DNA from: Hyphococcus sp.
Lineage (GTDB): Bacteria; Pseudomonadota; Alphaproteobacteria; Caulobacterales; Parvularculaceae
DNA: 64,000 bases
Reading direction: 5' to 3'
Assembly: GCA_021776375.1 (NCBI GenBank)
Contig: JAJFGA010000055.1
Location: 55,813 to 119,812, forward strand
Shown here: piece after piece, positions 29,131 to 38,769 of the stretch
How the letters are laid out: the number at the start of each line of letters is the position of its first letter
Position numbering within the stretch: position 1 is the stretch's first letter
Made by a program: the position numbers and the translations under genes
Notes under the pieces: model-generated
The model's database searches: none
The model's input: only the letters and a program-made list of their open reading frames with translations
What the model was told of the DNA's origin: nothing

Positions 29131-29963
29131 TCCTTCGCCACCACACCAACGATCGGGCCCATCGCCGCGCCCGGATCATTGCGGCCAAGCGCTGGCGCGT
29201 AAAGCCGGGAGATTGTTCCGTCGAGATAAAGAGCGTTTGGCGTTTTTAAAACGTCGCGAAAATAAAAGGCGAAGTCATAAAAATTGACCGGGCTGTCGGC
29301 GAGCACGAAAATAACCTCGCCTTCGGCTGTGACGCCGACGCCATTGCGGCGCTTGTTCGATTGCAACTGAGGCAGAAAACGCGGATGCAGTTCGCCATCG
29401 ATCACCAGCATCGGGCCCGATTGGGTGGCGTAACGCACTGGGTCCTTGGCGATGCTGTCGAGATAGCTTTGCGTGGTCGCAACGCCCGCGCCGTGATGGC
29501 CATCCTTCTGCCCGATCCAGAAAACACCATTAGGCTTTAAATGAAAATTGCCCATTCCGCCTTTGGTGTTGGGCGGCGTGATCTCCTTGCCATCTTCGGC
29601 ATAGTGCCCCACGGGCGCACGGTCCGCATGATACATGCCCGCATTCATGGCGAAGCGGAGCTTTTCGCCCTTACCGGCAAGCGCATCATCGACCCCGCTG
29701 AAGTGGCCGTAAGGCTCACCTGCGGTATTGTTGAGGAAGAGGCGGATATCGGCAGCCCCGGCGTCAAACCGGCAGACCACATAGTTCGCGCCTTTGTCGG
29801 CGGCGGTGGAACAGCCGGCGGCGGCCTGTTCTGACCGCTGGCTAATGTCGCTCCTATGGGCTGAGCTTTTGGGTGTGGGTTGCCGTTCAGGAACGGGTTG
29901 AGCCGCAGCCTCCACCGCCATGACGGCGAGCAATATTGCGCCGAACAGCCCGAACCACCGCAT
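29127..29963 (-). CDS. Phosphodiester glycosidase (NAGPA-like) family secreted protein
   Basis: The start I use, ATG 29963, gives a signal peptide (MRWFGLFGAILLAVMAVEAA) ending near AQ; the frame is open to a GTG at 30035, and neither start has a clear ribosome site. The mature part has FAMNAGMYHADRAPVG, NGVFWIGQKDG, AT-QSGPMLVIDGELHP, RRNGVGVTAEGEVIFVLAD and NALYLDGTISRLYAP, the pattern of the NAGPA/exopolysaccharide phosphodiester glycosidase family. It probably acts on a glycan phosphodiester in the periplasm. A TPP riboswitch precedes it by about 120 bp, which is unexpected. The next gene overlaps it by 4 bp. Confidence 0.8.
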   Translation of the reverse strand: MRWFGLFGAILLAVMAVEAAAQPVPERQPTPKSSAHRSDISQRSEQAAAGCSTAADKGANYVVCRFDAGAADIRLFLNNTAGEPYGHFSGVDDALAGKGEKLRFAMNAGMYHADRAPVGHYAEDGKEITPPNTKGGMGNFHLKPNGVFWIGQKDGHHGAGVATTQSYLDSIAKDPVRYATQSGPMLVIDGELHPRFLPQLQSNKRRNGVGVTAEGEVIFVLADSPVNFYDFAFYFRDVLKTPNALYLDGTISRLYAPALGRNDPGAAMGPIVGVVAKE

Positions 29964-30081
29964 ACGCACAAACTCGCAGCGGGGCGATCTGGTTTCCAAT
30001 CTAACGCAACCTTGCAAAGCCGCCGGTCTCCTCACCGCTGCCTAAGCCTTTGGGATCCGGCGATGAGGAAATCGACTTTAT

Positions 30082-30287
30082 GTCCCGTCCCTCACGCCGG
30101 CATGACCCGGATCAGGTGCAAAGGGTTCTTCTCAGTCCCATAAGCCCAGGCTCGCTCTAACTTTGTTAGTATGCCGCACATTATTTCCGGCGCTCGATTA
30201 GGAGGGTCGCCCAAAAGGACGGCCGCCGAAAGATGTGCGCCGCACGAGCTGTCGAACATAGTCGACAGGCGGGACGCCCCTCGGAAC
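30082..30287 (-). promoter_or_regulatory. TPP riboswitch with expanded P3 arm
   Basis: On the minus strand the RNA starts GTTCCG then AGGGGCG, and ends GGCGTGAGGGACGGGAC, so P1 is GTTCCG/CGGGAC. The conserved CTGAGA, ACCCTTTG, ACCTGATC and ATGCCGGCG blocks are all present. The P3 stem GTCCC/GGGAC encloses about 131 nt (30140-30270) instead of the 5-nt loop of the other copy. That insert can fold into several stems: CTGTCGA/TCGACAG, CGCACAT/ATGTGCG, TTTCGGCG/CGCCGGAA and CTAAC/GTTAG. The downstream genes are a glycosidase-like and a hotdog-like protein. Confidence 0.9.
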
Positions 30288-30361
30288 GAAATTAGTGTGC
30301 TCCGAAATGTCGAACTGCGCAAGTAAATTCGGAAAAATGTAGCATTCACACCCGTAGCGCT

Positions 30362-30862
30362 TTACTTACGATCGAGTAAGCTGGGCCAGTTGGCATTGGC
30401 GCGGGCGATGTCGCGGTCAATGTTCGCCAGCCATTCACGCTTATAGCGCTGGCTGACATTCAGGAAAAGCTTTCCTTCGTATACGTACCAGACTTTCGGA
30501 TCGCCCTTGGCGAATTTGTGGCGCGCCATCGCCCAGGCGCAATAGCCGCCATATTGCGGGCGATATTGGTCTGGGTTGGCTTCAAACTTGGCGAGATTTT
30601 CCGCTGAGGAAAAGCGCCATTGGACGCCCTTATAGTTCGCCACATAAGTGTCCGTCCCGGCGACCGGCGCATTGCCTTCGGCCAGCTCAAAATAGGCGAC
30701 CACATCATACCCGCCAACCGCATAGTCCCAGGCGGCGCTGAAAACGCCGCCTTTGTCCATATAGATTTCCGGCCCGCGCGCCTGCGCGCCTGCCATGCCG
30801 CCAAGCACAAAAATGAGTATGGAAAGGGCCATCATGCGAAGGCTGGTTTGTCCGGCATTCAC
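30362..30862 (-). CDS. Exported YHS-domain protein
   Basis: The 166-residue protein has an N-terminal signal (MALSILIFVLGGMAGAQA) and a YHS-type core: GGYDVVAYFELAEGNAPVAG, then YKGVQWRFSSAENLAKFEAN, PDQYRPQYGGYCAWAMA. In YHS domains the tyrosine, histidine and serine order supports metal or heme binding; here the central histidine position is replaced by other residues and the cysteine of GGYCAWAM is the conserved one. It should be periplasmic. It stands alone on the minus strand between the riboswitch and a thioredoxin-like gene. Function unknown. Confidence 0.82.
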   Translation of the reverse strand: MNAGQTSLRMMALSILIFVLGGMAGAQARGPEIYMDKGGVFSAAWDYAVGGYDVVAYFELAEGNAPVAGTDTYVANYKGVQWRFSSAENLAKFEANPDQYRPQYGGYCAWAMARHKFAKGDPKVWYVYEGKLFLNVSQRYKREWLANIDRDIARANANWPSLLDRK

Positions 30863-31054
30863 TGTGTTGCTCCTTCATGGTTCAGGCTGATTATAGCCTG
30901 CCTCGCCGCGCCCCGGCGATTTGCAGAACGTAACATGAAGAGGGCGGCTCTTGCTAATAACAAAGCCGCACCAACAGGCGATCAGAAATGACAAAAATGC
31001 GAGACGAAAGCCCCTTGCGCGCGAGCCAGAAAGGTTTTGCTTGTTAGGCGGCGC

Positions 31055-31522
31055 CTATTGCGCGAGCGCACCCTCGTCGTCGCGTGAGGCGAGCGCGACG
31101 GCTTGCGCAATCGCCGCGCGCATGGCGTTCTTGGAATGGTTGATCGTCAGCATATCAATGATCTCGCCAGTATCGCTGTCAACCAACAAGGTAAAGCCGG
31201 TTGCGCCTTTGTAACGCGGATAGAGATCGCCCAGGCCTTCCGCTGCCGCCTGCTCATAGATTTCCTCACGCTGGCCAAAAGTGAAATCAAACTCAACGAA
31301 CTTCACCGGTTGCTCGGCAAAATCAGGAATAACATCGGCGAGGCGCGGCTTTAAAATTTTGCAGGCTGAACACCAGGCGGAAGAAAAAGTCGCGGCGACA
31401 ATTTCCGGCTCGCCAGCATATTGATAGTCCGAACCCGCCTTCGCATTGCGCCCGGAAAGGGCAAATATTGCAATGCCCGCCACAACGATCACCGGGAACA
31501 TTAAATCTTTCAGACGCTTCAT
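31055..31522 (-). CDS. Membrane-anchored thioredoxin-like protein
   Basis: The 155-residue protein begins with one hydrophobic helix (LMFPVIVVAGIAIFAL) followed by a thioredoxin-fold domain. The redox motif is WCSACKILKPRL, a CxxC with serine and alanine between the cysteines, and the cis-Pro region appears as YKGATGFTLLVDSDTG, where the usual proline is replaced by threonine-glycine, so classic disulfide exchange is not certain. It should face the periplasm. The gene is separated from the YHS gene by about 190 bp and may have its own promoter. Confidence 0.78.
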   Translation of the reverse strand: MKRLKDLMFPVIVVAGIAIFALSGRNAKAGSDYQYAGEPEIVAATFSSAWCSACKILKPRLADVIPDFAEQPVKFVEFDFTFGQREEIYEQAAAEGLGDLYPRYKGATGFTLLVDSDTGEIIDMLTINHSKNAMRAAIAQAVALASRDDEGALAQ

Positions 31523-31637
31523 CGTAACACCTCAGTTTGGGCCATTTTACCGCATCGCAGCTTATCCGCCTAGCCCAGCGCCGCTCACGACCTTGCGAGC
31601 TTAGTTACGTCTTTTACGGTGGGTGCGCCAGCCATAA

Positions 31638-31676
31638 AAAACGGCCCCTCCCGCCATGGGAGAGGCCGTTTTCGCG
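31638..31676 (-). terminator. Rho-independent terminator after the TonB-dependent receptor
   Basis: The arms AACGGCC and GGCCGTT enclose a GC-rich stem-loop around CCATGG, and on the minus strand the right arm is followed by TTTTTTATGG. The receptor gene stops at 31704, 28 bases before the hairpin begins on that strand, so it is the natural end of the receptor transcript. Confidence 0.85.
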
Positions 31677-31703
31677 CTGTTCGCGCTGCGATCAGAGCTG
31701 CAA

Positions 31704-34670
31704 CTACATGCTAACCGATACCCGACCGTAGAAGAAACGGCCTGGAATTGGATAAAGCGTGCCATCAAAGCTATTCAGGTCACAACTAAAGCAGAACGGA
31801 ATATCCGTATCAAAGACGTTGTTAACGCCGAAAGTCAGTTTTCCGCGCTGTTCAAACCGGGTCGGGGCCCAGCTCACCTGGAAGTCGGTGAAGACCTTTT
31901 CCTCGATTTTATTCGTAGCCCCTGCAGCGTCGCTGCAAAGCTGAGGCGCGAGATCAAGCACCGCATCCGGGCAGATTTCCGTCAGGCTGCCAAGATAGCG
32001 AGCCGTCACCGAGGCGGAGAAGTCATCATAAACCCAATCGGCGATAAAGGTGGATTTGAACCTGGTGAAGCCCTGCTCCGGCGAGCCAAGTTCCGTGCCT
32101 TCACGCGCAATACTCGTTACACCGGTCGATGTCGGCACGATCTCGTTATACTCGTTGAGATAAGTATTAAGAGATTGGAAGCGGAACTGGCCGAAGCTGA
32201 ATTCTTGGGTCGTCGCTGTAATCGTCCAGTCAAACCCATTGGTTTCAATACCGGCAATATTGGCCAGCTGGTTTTGGAAACTATTGATCGTCCCACTCGC
32301 GGTTCGTGAAATATCACCGCAAATCAACGGATCAAGCGTGTTTACACACTGGTTTAGTTTGGTCTGCGGATTGGGCGCCTGAATAGCGCCTTCAATATCG
32401 ATGTCATAATAGTTGGCGTCGATAACCAAGCTTTCCATGCCGGCAACGCCTTCAACCCAGGAGGCGTCATAGGTGAAGCCGACAGTGAAGTTGTCGGATG
32501 TCTCAGGCAGCAGGTTCTCATTGCCACCAGTGGCCACGGAGATCTGCCCGCCGATAGATACAAAACTGCCATCCGCAGGAACGCCAAGCGTTGTACAATT
32601 GGCGATTGTCTGGGCTGCGGCGGGCGCGCCAGAACCATTCGGATCAAGACCGAGCATATCAGAACACGGATCATCGATTGTTGCGTCAAAGCGCGAACCT
32701 GTATTGAAAAGTTCGCCAATGCCCGGCGCGCGGAAACCTTGTGAGAAGTTGCCGCGGATCACCAGATCATCCGTCACGCGCCAATTCGCGCCGGCTTTGA
32801 AGACCTCATCACTACCGAACAGGCTGTAATCAGAAACGCGGATCGCGCCATTGATTTCAAACTTTTCAACCAAGGGCATATCGCCAAACAGCGGTATGCT
32901 TACCTCGCCATAAAATTCATCAACACTGAATTCGCCCGCAGTTGGCGACGAAGGCACACCCGCAGTCTCGCCGGCGACCACAATCGGATCGGGGAAGAAG
33001 CGGCCTTCCTGTTTGCGGTGCTCATACCCGGCGGCAAAGCCGACCGCTCCTGCAGGGAGGTCAAACAGCGTACCAGCGATATTAACGGAGAAATCAAACT
33101 GCTCCTGCTCGCTTTCATCCTTTTGTATAAAGGTAACGAAATCGAGCATTTCCTGCGTGATAGACCCTTCGCCATTAACGCCCTGACCACCAAAGAAGTT
33201 GAACGGCACGCATCCGTCAATGCTGGCGCCGGTGCCGCTGTCGGTACATTGGTCAAGCGGGCCCAAAGCGCGTTTCAATTTTGCAGCGTTAAACGCGCCG
33301 GTCTTGCGTTGATTGGCCTGCGCCTCAGCGAAGCTTGCATTGATATCCCAATAGATATCGCGACCGCCAACTTCCTGAACGCCCTCAAGCGTCGCCCCGA
33401 CAAACCAGGTGTCGACATTCTGCTGGAAAAAACGCGGTCCCGCTTCAATCGGTCGCCGCCCGGCGAAAACTAAATTGTTGGCGTCGAGCGCGAACCCAAA
33501 CGGGTTGAACGGGTTATCAGCAGCAACGGTTACCGTGTCCATGATGTTGCCATTGCCCGCCTCAGGTCCGATGAAAAGCGGTTCCGGCGCCGCCCGGTTG
33601 GACGATTTGCGGTTGGTATAGCTGCCGGTGACCTTGAAGGTCACATTATCAAGCAGATCATATTCCGCTTTCGTGAAAATGTTCAGCCGTTCATTCGGTG
33701 TCTGAAGATGGTTAAAGGGTTGGAAGTTAAACCGGTCTATGGTTGCGAAGTCGTGGAAATCGCCAGCCGTTCCCGGATTGAGCGGATCGAAAACAGGGAT
33801 GTTGGCGCCGCCGTCATTCAATACGCCGTCATTGAGCGTCAAACTTGAATCAGTGCCCGTATTCGGGTCTGTGAAAACAAACCGCCCTTGCGGCGTGCCG
33901 GAACTACATGTCGCCAGACACATGCCAATGCCCGCGATTGGGAACTGTGAAATCGCACGGTCCGCCGCAGAGACGGCATTCTGCCGCGCATAGGCCACGT
34001 CAAAAAGAACGCGCGAGCGATCGCCGGATACGCCAAACGAAATATCGTAATTTTGGGTTTCGCCATCGCCATCGCCAAACTGACCGTAATAGGCCGTGGC
34101 GTTGAAGCCGTCATAATCATCACGGGTAATGATGTTGATCACGCCGGCGATTGCGTCCGAACCGTAGATCGGCGACGCGCCGTCCTGCAGCACTTCAATG
34201 CGACTGATAATCCCAACCGGGATGGTGTTGAGATCCACCGAGCCCGGCACGCCCGACGCGGACGATCCGTTGATCCAGCGCTTGCCATCGACAAGCACCA
34301 GCGTGCGCTTTGCTGTCAAATTGCGTAGCTCAACCTCAGCCGCGCCGGCGCCGATACCCGAGCCGTCTGGTGGAAAACCGAGATTGCCGCTGGCGTTATT
34401 GGCGGAATTGATCGCAGAGCCGGTGATCGGCAGTTTGCCAAGGATGTCGCCGATCTGGGTCAGGCCCGTGCGGTCGATATCCTCCTCGCCGAGATTTTGA
34501 ACGGGGTTGACCGCATCCAGTGGGTTTTGGCGGATGCGCGTGCCGGTCACGATGATCAAGTCATCAGCACTGCTGTCTTGCGCAAGCGCAGCCGTGTCAG
34601 CTGCCACCACCGCCGCCAGCACAGACGTACTGATCAATAGTTTGCTTAAAAGGCGTGTTTTGAATTTCAT
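31704..34670 (-). CDS. TonB-dependent outer membrane receptor
   Basis: I start at the ATG at 34670 ([10 protein letters not shown]), which has GAGGG eight bases upstream; the frame is open to 34739. The 988-residue protein has a signal peptide ending near ALAQ, a TonB-box-like stretch [14 protein letters not shown], a plug domain with [19 protein letters not shown] and [14 protein letters not shown], and a long beta-barrel ending in VSVSM rather than the usual final Phe. It imports a nutrient across the outer membrane using TonB energy; the cargo is not evident and no transport genes adjoin it. The promoter region is very AT-rich. Confidence 0.93.
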   Translation of the reverse strand: MKFKTRLLSKLLISTSVLAAVVAADTAALAQDSSADDLIIVTGTRIRQNPLDAVNPVQNLGEEDIDRTGLTQIGDILGKLPITGSAINSANNASGNLGFPPDGSGIGAGAAEVELRNLTAKRTLVLVDGKRWINGSSASGVPGSVDLNTIPVGIISRIEVLQDGASPIYGSDAIAGVINIITRDDYDGFNATAYYGQFGDGDGETQNYDISFGVSGDRSRVLFDVAYARQNAVSAADRAISQFPIAGIGMCLATCSSGTPQGRFVFTDPNTGTDSSLTLNDGVLNDGGANIPVFDPLNPGTAGDFHDFATIDRFNFQPFNHLQTPNERLNIFTKAEYDLLDNVTFKVTGSYTNRKSSNRAAPEPLFIGPEAGNGNIMDTVTVAADNPFNPFGFALDANNLVFAGRRPIEAGPRFFQQNVDTWFVGATLEGVQEVGGRDIYWDINASFAEAQANQRKTGAFNAAKLKRALGPLDQCTDSGTGASIDGCVPFNFFGGQGVNGEGSITQEMLDFVTFIQKDESEQEQFDFSVNIAGTLFDLPAGAVGFAAGYEHRKQEGRFFPDPIVVAGETAGVPSSPTAGEFSVDEFYGEVSIPLFGDMPLVEKFEINGAIRVSDYSLFGSDEVFKAGANWRVTDDLVIRGNFSQGFRAPGIGELFNTGSRFDATIDDPCSDMLGLDPNGSGAPAAAQTIANCTTLGVPADGSFVSIGGQISVATGGNENLLPETSDNFTVGFTYDASWVEGVAGMESLVIDANYYDIDIEGAIQAPNPQTKLNQCVNTLDPLICGDISRTASGTINSFQNQLANIAGIETNGFDWTITATTQEFSFGQFRFQSLNTYLNEYNEIVPTSTGVTSIAREGTELGSPEQGFTRFKSTFIADWVYDDFSASVTARYLGSLTEICPDAVLDLAPQLCSDAAGATNKIEEKVFTDFQVSWAPTRFEQRGKLTFGVNNVFDTDIPFCFSCDLNSFDGTLYPIPGRFFYGRVSVSM

Positions 34671-35082
34671 ATCTTTTCCCTCGTTGCGCGTTGAGCCTCG
34701 CGTATACGAATGTGACGAGCGCGCAAAGACGCGTCGCATCCGACCAAATAATCTGGCGCGCGAAGACTTGCATGATTCACAATATTCGAAAGAAGGTAAA
34801 TTCTATATTCGATGAGCTGAATTTAAATCACGACAATGTGAAGGCAACTAAACTTGCAATTCCATAATGATTTAAATCAAGTTGGATATTGACTTGCTGG
34901 CGGTCGCAAATGCATCCGCCACGCTATTAATTCGTGAGCAAATTAAATTTAATTTTCACGACACGCCGCATCATCGTCCAAATTTGCGGCGAACAAATTT
35001 GTCACAAGAGCACAGCGCCCGCATAAACCACCTTCAACAGGCGCCTCACACGATTTGGAAGCTTGTCGCCACATCATAGGCG
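34671..35082. other. AT-rich non-coding gap with receptor promoter and possible sRNA
   Basis: No convincing coding region lies in this gap. It is markedly AT-rich around 34790-34960. A 10-bp sequence ATTTAAATCA occurs twice in the same orientation, at 34821 and 34870, and CAAGT/ACTTG forms a small dyad at 34878-34896. These lie 150-230 bases ahead of the receptor start and could be regulator sites. The gap ends at a plus-strand terminator (35083-35112) that has no gene in front of it, so a small plus-strand RNA is possible. Confidence 0.4.
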
Positions 35083-35112
35083 CAAGCCCGCCGGGTGGCT
35101 TGTTTTTGTTTT
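35083..35112 (+). terminator. Orphan plus-strand Rho-independent terminator
   Basis: The stem CAAGCC (35083-35088) and GGCTTG (35097-35102) with loop CGCCGGGT is followed directly by TTTTTGTTTT. It is oriented for plus-strand transcription, while the nearest genes on both sides (receptor and purA) run on the minus strand. Either an unannotated small RNA ends here or it blocks antisense transcription into purA. Confidence 0.7.
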
Positions 35113-35145
35113 CAACAGACGCTGGCCCCAATACAGGATCAGAGC

Positions 35146-36438
35146 TCAGTCTTGAAACGGGTCGCGCATCAAAATTACATCGTCGCGCTCGGGGCTGGTG
35201 GAAACGAGCGCCACCGGCGTTTCGATCAGCTCTTCAATGCGGCGAACATATTTCACCGCCGCCGCCGGCAGATCGGCCCAGGAACGCGCCTTTTCACTGG
35301 TCCCGTCCCAACCTTCCATGGTCTCGTAGACCGGCTCTGCTGCAGCCTGGTTCTCAGCCCCGGCGGGCAGGTAATCATAGGTCTCGCCGTTAATGCGGTA
35401 GCCGATACAGACCTTCAGCGCGTCAAATCCATCAAGGACATCGAGTTTTGTCAGCGCAATGCCGTCAACGCCAGCGATTTTTAAGGACTGGCGCACCAGC
35501 GCGGCGTCAAACCATCCGCAGCGGCGCTGGCGGCCGGTGACGGTGCCAAACTCATGACCACGCTCCCCCAACCGTTGCCCGATTTCATCTTCTAGTTCAG
35601 TTGGAAACGGCCCCTCGCCGACGCGCGTCGTATAGGCTTTGACAATGCCAAGCACATATCCGATTGCGCGCGGCCCAAGACCGGCGCCGGTCGCAGCTTG
35701 CCCGGCGACGGTGTTCGATGAGGTGACATAAGGATAGGTGCCGTGATCGACATCGAGGAGGACGCCTTGCGCGCCTTCAAAAAGAATGCGCTTGCCGGCT
35801 TTATGCGCCGCATCCAGCTCACGCCAGACCGGCTTTGCAAACGGCGTAATCTTCGGCGCAACCGCGCAGAGCTTTTCCAACAAAGCGCCGGCGTCAGCGT
35901 CATCGTGACCAAAGCCGCGACGCAAAGCATTGTGATGGACAAGCAGGTTTTCAATTTTTTCCGGCAGCGCATTCAAATCCGCAAGATCGACTATGCGCAA
36001 GCCCCGGCGTCCGGCTTTGTCTTCATAGGCCGGGCCGATGCCGCGTTTGGTGGTGCCAAGCTTCACGCCCGTGCTTGAACCTTCACGCATCGCATCCAGC
36101 TCTTGATGCAGCGGCAGGATCAGCGTTGCGTTCTCAGCGATGGCAAGATTATCCGGTGTGATCTCAACGCCCTGGGCGCTGATCCGGTCGATCTCCGCCA
36201 ACAGAGCGAAGGGATCGACCACCACACCGGAGCCGATTACGCCCTTGCAGCCCTTGCGCACAACCCCGGAGGGCAAGAGCGAGAGCTTGTAGACTTCGCC
36301 GTCAATCACCAGCGTGTGGCCGGCATTGTGACCGCCCTGAAAGCGCACCACGACATCAGCTCTCGCCGACAGCCAGTCGACGATTTTGCCCTTGCCTTCG
36401 TCGCCCCACTGAGCGCCAATCACAGCTACGTCGGCCAT
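35146..36438 (-). CDS. purA: Adenylosuccinate synthetase
   Basis: The 430-residue protein has all PurA signatures: [16 protein letters not shown] with the catalytic Asp, [10 protein letters not shown] with the catalytic His, [33 protein letters not shown] for the P-loop and GTP region, and [11 protein letters not shown]. It joins aspartate to IMP with GTP, the committed step to AMP, in the cytoplasm. It is a single gene here; serA and serC lie 3 kb upstream on the same strand with unrelated genes between them, whereas in several alphaproteobacteria serC-serA-purA are neighbours. Confidence 0.97.
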   Translation of the reverse strand: MADVAVIGAQWGDEGKGKIVDWLSARADVVVRFQGGHNAGHTLVIDGEVYKLSLLPSGVVRKGCKGVIGSGVVVDPFALLAEIDRISAQGVEITPDNLAIAENATLILPLHQELDAMREGSSTGVKLGTTKRGIGPAYEDKAGRRGLRIVDLADLNALPEKIENLLVHHNALRRGFGHDDADAGALLEKLCAVAPKITPFAKPVWRELDAAHKAGKRILFEGAQGVLLDVDHGTYPYVTSSNTVAGQAATGAGLGPRAIGYVLGIVKAYTTRVGEGPFPTELEDEIGQRLGERGHEFGTVTGRQRRCGWFDAALVRQSLKIAGVDGIALTKLDVLDGFDALKVCIGYRINGETYDYLPAGAENQAAAEPVYETMEGWDGTSEKARSWADLPAAAVKYVRRIEELIETPVALVSTSPERDDVILMRDPFQD

Positions 36439-36661
36439 TCAGCCCTCCACCAAAATTGCTTGAATTTCGCGCCGCACAATAAGCACTTTGCCCGATGGGT
36501 CAAAGCATTCGTTTCGTCGCAAATAGAGCTCCGCTGGTCGGCGCGACATTGCGGCGCCGGCCAATAAAAGGCCTTATAGAATAGGAAATGCGGCGATCCA
36601 TTTTACGGACCGGCGTCCGGGCGGGCGGCGTCCAGCCGCAGCGCACCAAGGAGGGGCCAAT

Positions 36662-37192
36662 ATGAAAAAACTATTTTTGACGACGGCGACAGTGCTCGCC
36701 GCATCCTGCGGGAACGCGCTGGCGGCGCAAAACTCAGATGCGGCGGCCGAACCTCCGCCGCCATGTTCATCCGAAATTTTTCACCAGTTCGACTTCTGGG
36801 TCGGCGACTGGGAGGTCTTTGGTCCTGCCGGCAAGAAAGCCGGCGACAATGTTATCTCTGTTGAAGAAGGCGGTTGCTTGCTGGTTGAGCACTGGACCAA
36901 TACAAGTGGCGGCACCGGCCAGAGTTATAACTTTGTGGATCTCGCGACCAATAAATGGCGCCAGGTCTGGGTCAGCAAAGGCGCGACGATCGACTATTCC
37001 GGCGGCCTTAATGACGACGGCGCCATGCACCTGGAAGGCGAGATTGCCTACCCGAATGGAACCACAGCTCCTTTCAAGGGAACCTGGACGTTGAACGAAG
37101 ACGGCACAGTCACGCAATATTTCCAGCAATATGATTCGGAAAAAGACGTCTGGAATGACTGGTTCACCGGAACCTATAAGAAGAAAAAGTGA
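36662..37192 (+). CDS. Secreted beta-sandwich protein (DUF1579-like)
   Basis: The 176-residue protein has a signal peptide (KLFLTTATVLAASCGNALAA) and a mature part starting HQFDFWVGDWEVFGP, then GCLLVEHWT, GQSYNFVDLATNKWRQVWVS and an end with LNEDGTVTQYFQQYDSEKDVWNDW. The WVGDWEV opening and repeated W-motifs are those of DUF1579 and lipocalin-like families that hold hydrophobic ligands. It diverges from purA over about 220 bp and stands alone. No function is known. Confidence 0.75.
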   Translation: MKKLFLTTATVLAASCGNALAAQNSDAAAEPPPPCSSEIFHQFDFWVGDWEVFGPAGKKAGDNVISVEEGGCLLVEHWTNTSGGTGQSYNFVDLATNKWRQVWVSKGATIDYSGGLNDDGAMHLEGEIAYPNGTTAPFKGTWTLNEDGTVTQYFQQYDSEKDVWNDWFTGTYKKKK

Positions 37193-37362
37193 GCACGAAA
37201 ACCACTAGTTAACCGCATGGAAATCGATCGGCGAAACAAGAACGTCCCAGTGGCTTTCGAGAGTTTCGAAGCGACGTTTTTCTTCCGCGTTGTTCGTTAC
37301 CTCACTTTTGTTCATTTATTCCGCCAATACGCAACAAACGCAAATTGCCCATGGCGCCGCGC

Positions 37363-38205
37363 TTACATGGCCGCGCCATACCGAATAGAAAGATAAATCC
37401 CACCGAGAATCAGCACTGACGCTATCGCCAAACGCAGCGTCAACATCTCGCCGAGGAGCGCAACGCCGCCAAGCGCGGCGATCGCCGGCACGGCAAGCTG
37501 TACGACCGATGCGTTTACGGTCGTCAGGCCTTTTAGCGCGCGATACCAGATGACGTAGCCGGCGCCGGAAGCGATGGCGCCGGAAAGCACCGCAAGCGCG
37601 ACGCCAGCCGGCTCAATACGCATCTCGTGCGTGGCGAGAAAGAGCAACAAAACAAGCGGTAGTGTCAAAAGGAAGTTGCGCGCCGTGGCGCCAGTCGGGT
37701 CGGCCTCCCCCCTGCCGAGAAGCGAATAGGCGCCCCAGGCGACGCCGGCAAGCGCCATCAGCGCGGCGCCGGCGAGTGGCGGCGCGGTAAATCCTGGTGC
37801 GAGCAAGTAGATGAGACCAGCAAAAGCAAGCGCGACACCCGCCCACTGCAATGCCCCTGGCCGCAGGCCGCCAGCGATGCCGGCGCCGATCATCGTCAGT
37901 TGCACCATGCCAAAAAGGATGAGCGCGCCCGCCCCCGCATCAAGCGAGACATAAGCGAGCGAGAATGCGATCGCGTAGACAAACAACGCTGCCGCCGCGC
38001 GAAAGTCTTGTCGTTTGATCGGCAAAATAGCGGCGCGGCGCATGTAAAAAAACGGCGCCAGAAACACCACGCCAGAAAACAAGCGTATTTGCGTGAAGCT
38101 GACCGGATCGATGATCTCAGCCTTCAGCGCCATCCGGCACAGGATGGAATTCGCCGCAAATGCAATCAGCGTCAGGACCGTCAAGATAAACGTCTGCCGG
38201 GTCAT
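37363..38205 (-). CDS. EamA/DMT-family exporter
   Basis: The 280-residue protein has ten hydrophobic helices arranged as two EamA repeats of five: the first begins FILTVLTLIAFAANSILCRMA and the second begins after the PTGATARNFLLTLPL linker, closing with VALLGEMLTLRLAIASVLILGG. It is an inner membrane drug/metabolite transporter, often exporting amino acids or related compounds. The Lrp/AsnC regulator gene ends 2 bases before its start codon, so the pair is one transcript and an amino-acid-triggered export function is likely. The substrate is inferred. Confidence 0.88.
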   Translation of the reverse strand: MTRQTFILTVLTLIAFAANSILCRMALKAEIIDPVSFTQIRLFSGVVFLAPFFYMRRAAILPIKRQDFRAAAALFVYAIAFSLAYVSLDAGAGALILFGMVQLTMIGAGIAGGLRPGALQWAGVALAFAGLIYLLAPGFTAPPLAGAALMALAGVAWGAYSLLGRGEADPTGATARNFLLTLPLVLLLFLATHEMRIEPAGVALAVLSGAIASGAGYVIWYRALKGLTTVNASVVQLAVPAIAALGGVALLGEMLTLRLAIASVLILGGIYLSIRYGAAM

Positions 38206-38207
38206 CG

Positions 38208-38657
38208 CTAAATCAACTTCTTCAGCCTCGTTAGCGTCCAGCAGTGCTTAATGTTCGCATTCTGATTTAGCGAATTCATGGCAAACTCCGAAAAGCTCTC
38301 CATGTCTTCAGTGTCGAGAGCCACGACAAGATCGAATTTACCGGTTACTAGATCAACATTGGCGACCTCCGGCATGGCGTTGAGCTCCTTCACTAGGCCC
38401 TCAAGGGCAGACCAGCTGTCGTCACGCAGTTCCATCAGCAAATATATCCGAAGCCGCTGCTGTAGTAGCTTCGCATCGACCGTGGCTTTGGCGCCGGTTA
38501 TCACGCCTTTGGCGCGAAGGCTTTCAACCCGGCGTTGCACCGCGCTTGGAGAAAGATGAACAGCTTCGCCGATCCTCGCATGAGTAACCCACGCGTTTTC
38601 CTGAAGCAGTCTGATGATCTCACGATCTTTATCGTCGAGGGGTCTTTCTCCGGCCAT
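38208..38657 (-). CDS. Lrp/AsnC-family transcriptional regulator
   Basis: I start at the ATG at 38657 (MAGERPLDDKDREI, 149 residues); the frame is open to a TTG at 38681. It has the AsnC helix-turn-helix (REIIRLLQENAWVTHARIGE, AVHLSPSAVQRRVESLRAKG) and a C-terminal RAM domain (NAMPEVANVDLVTGKFDLVV) that binds amino acids. It sits 2 bp ahead of an EamA exporter gene and diverges from an MBL hydrolase over about 110 bp. It probably senses an amino acid and controls the exporter and itself. Confidence 0.9.
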   Translation of the reverse strand: MAGERPLDDKDREIIRLLQENAWVTHARIGEAVHLSPSAVQRRVESLRAKGVITGAKATVDAKLLQQRLRIYLLMELRDDSWSALEGLVKELNAMPEVANVDLVTGKFDLVVALDTEDMESFSEFAMNSLNQNANIKHCWTLTRLKKLI

Positions 38658-38769
38658 GCGTGCGCCTGCTCCAATTTGCAAAAATCATGCGTTTCGCCGG
38701 GTCATATTCGGCGCATTTTGCGTGACGGACATGCTACATCTACGCGATCATTTTCCAAACAGGTGACCG

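Noticed and set aside
31656..32309. Plus-strand open frame over the receptor 3' end
   Set aside because: It overlaps the receptor's beta-barrel coding region and crosses the terminator stem; composition is that of a shadow.
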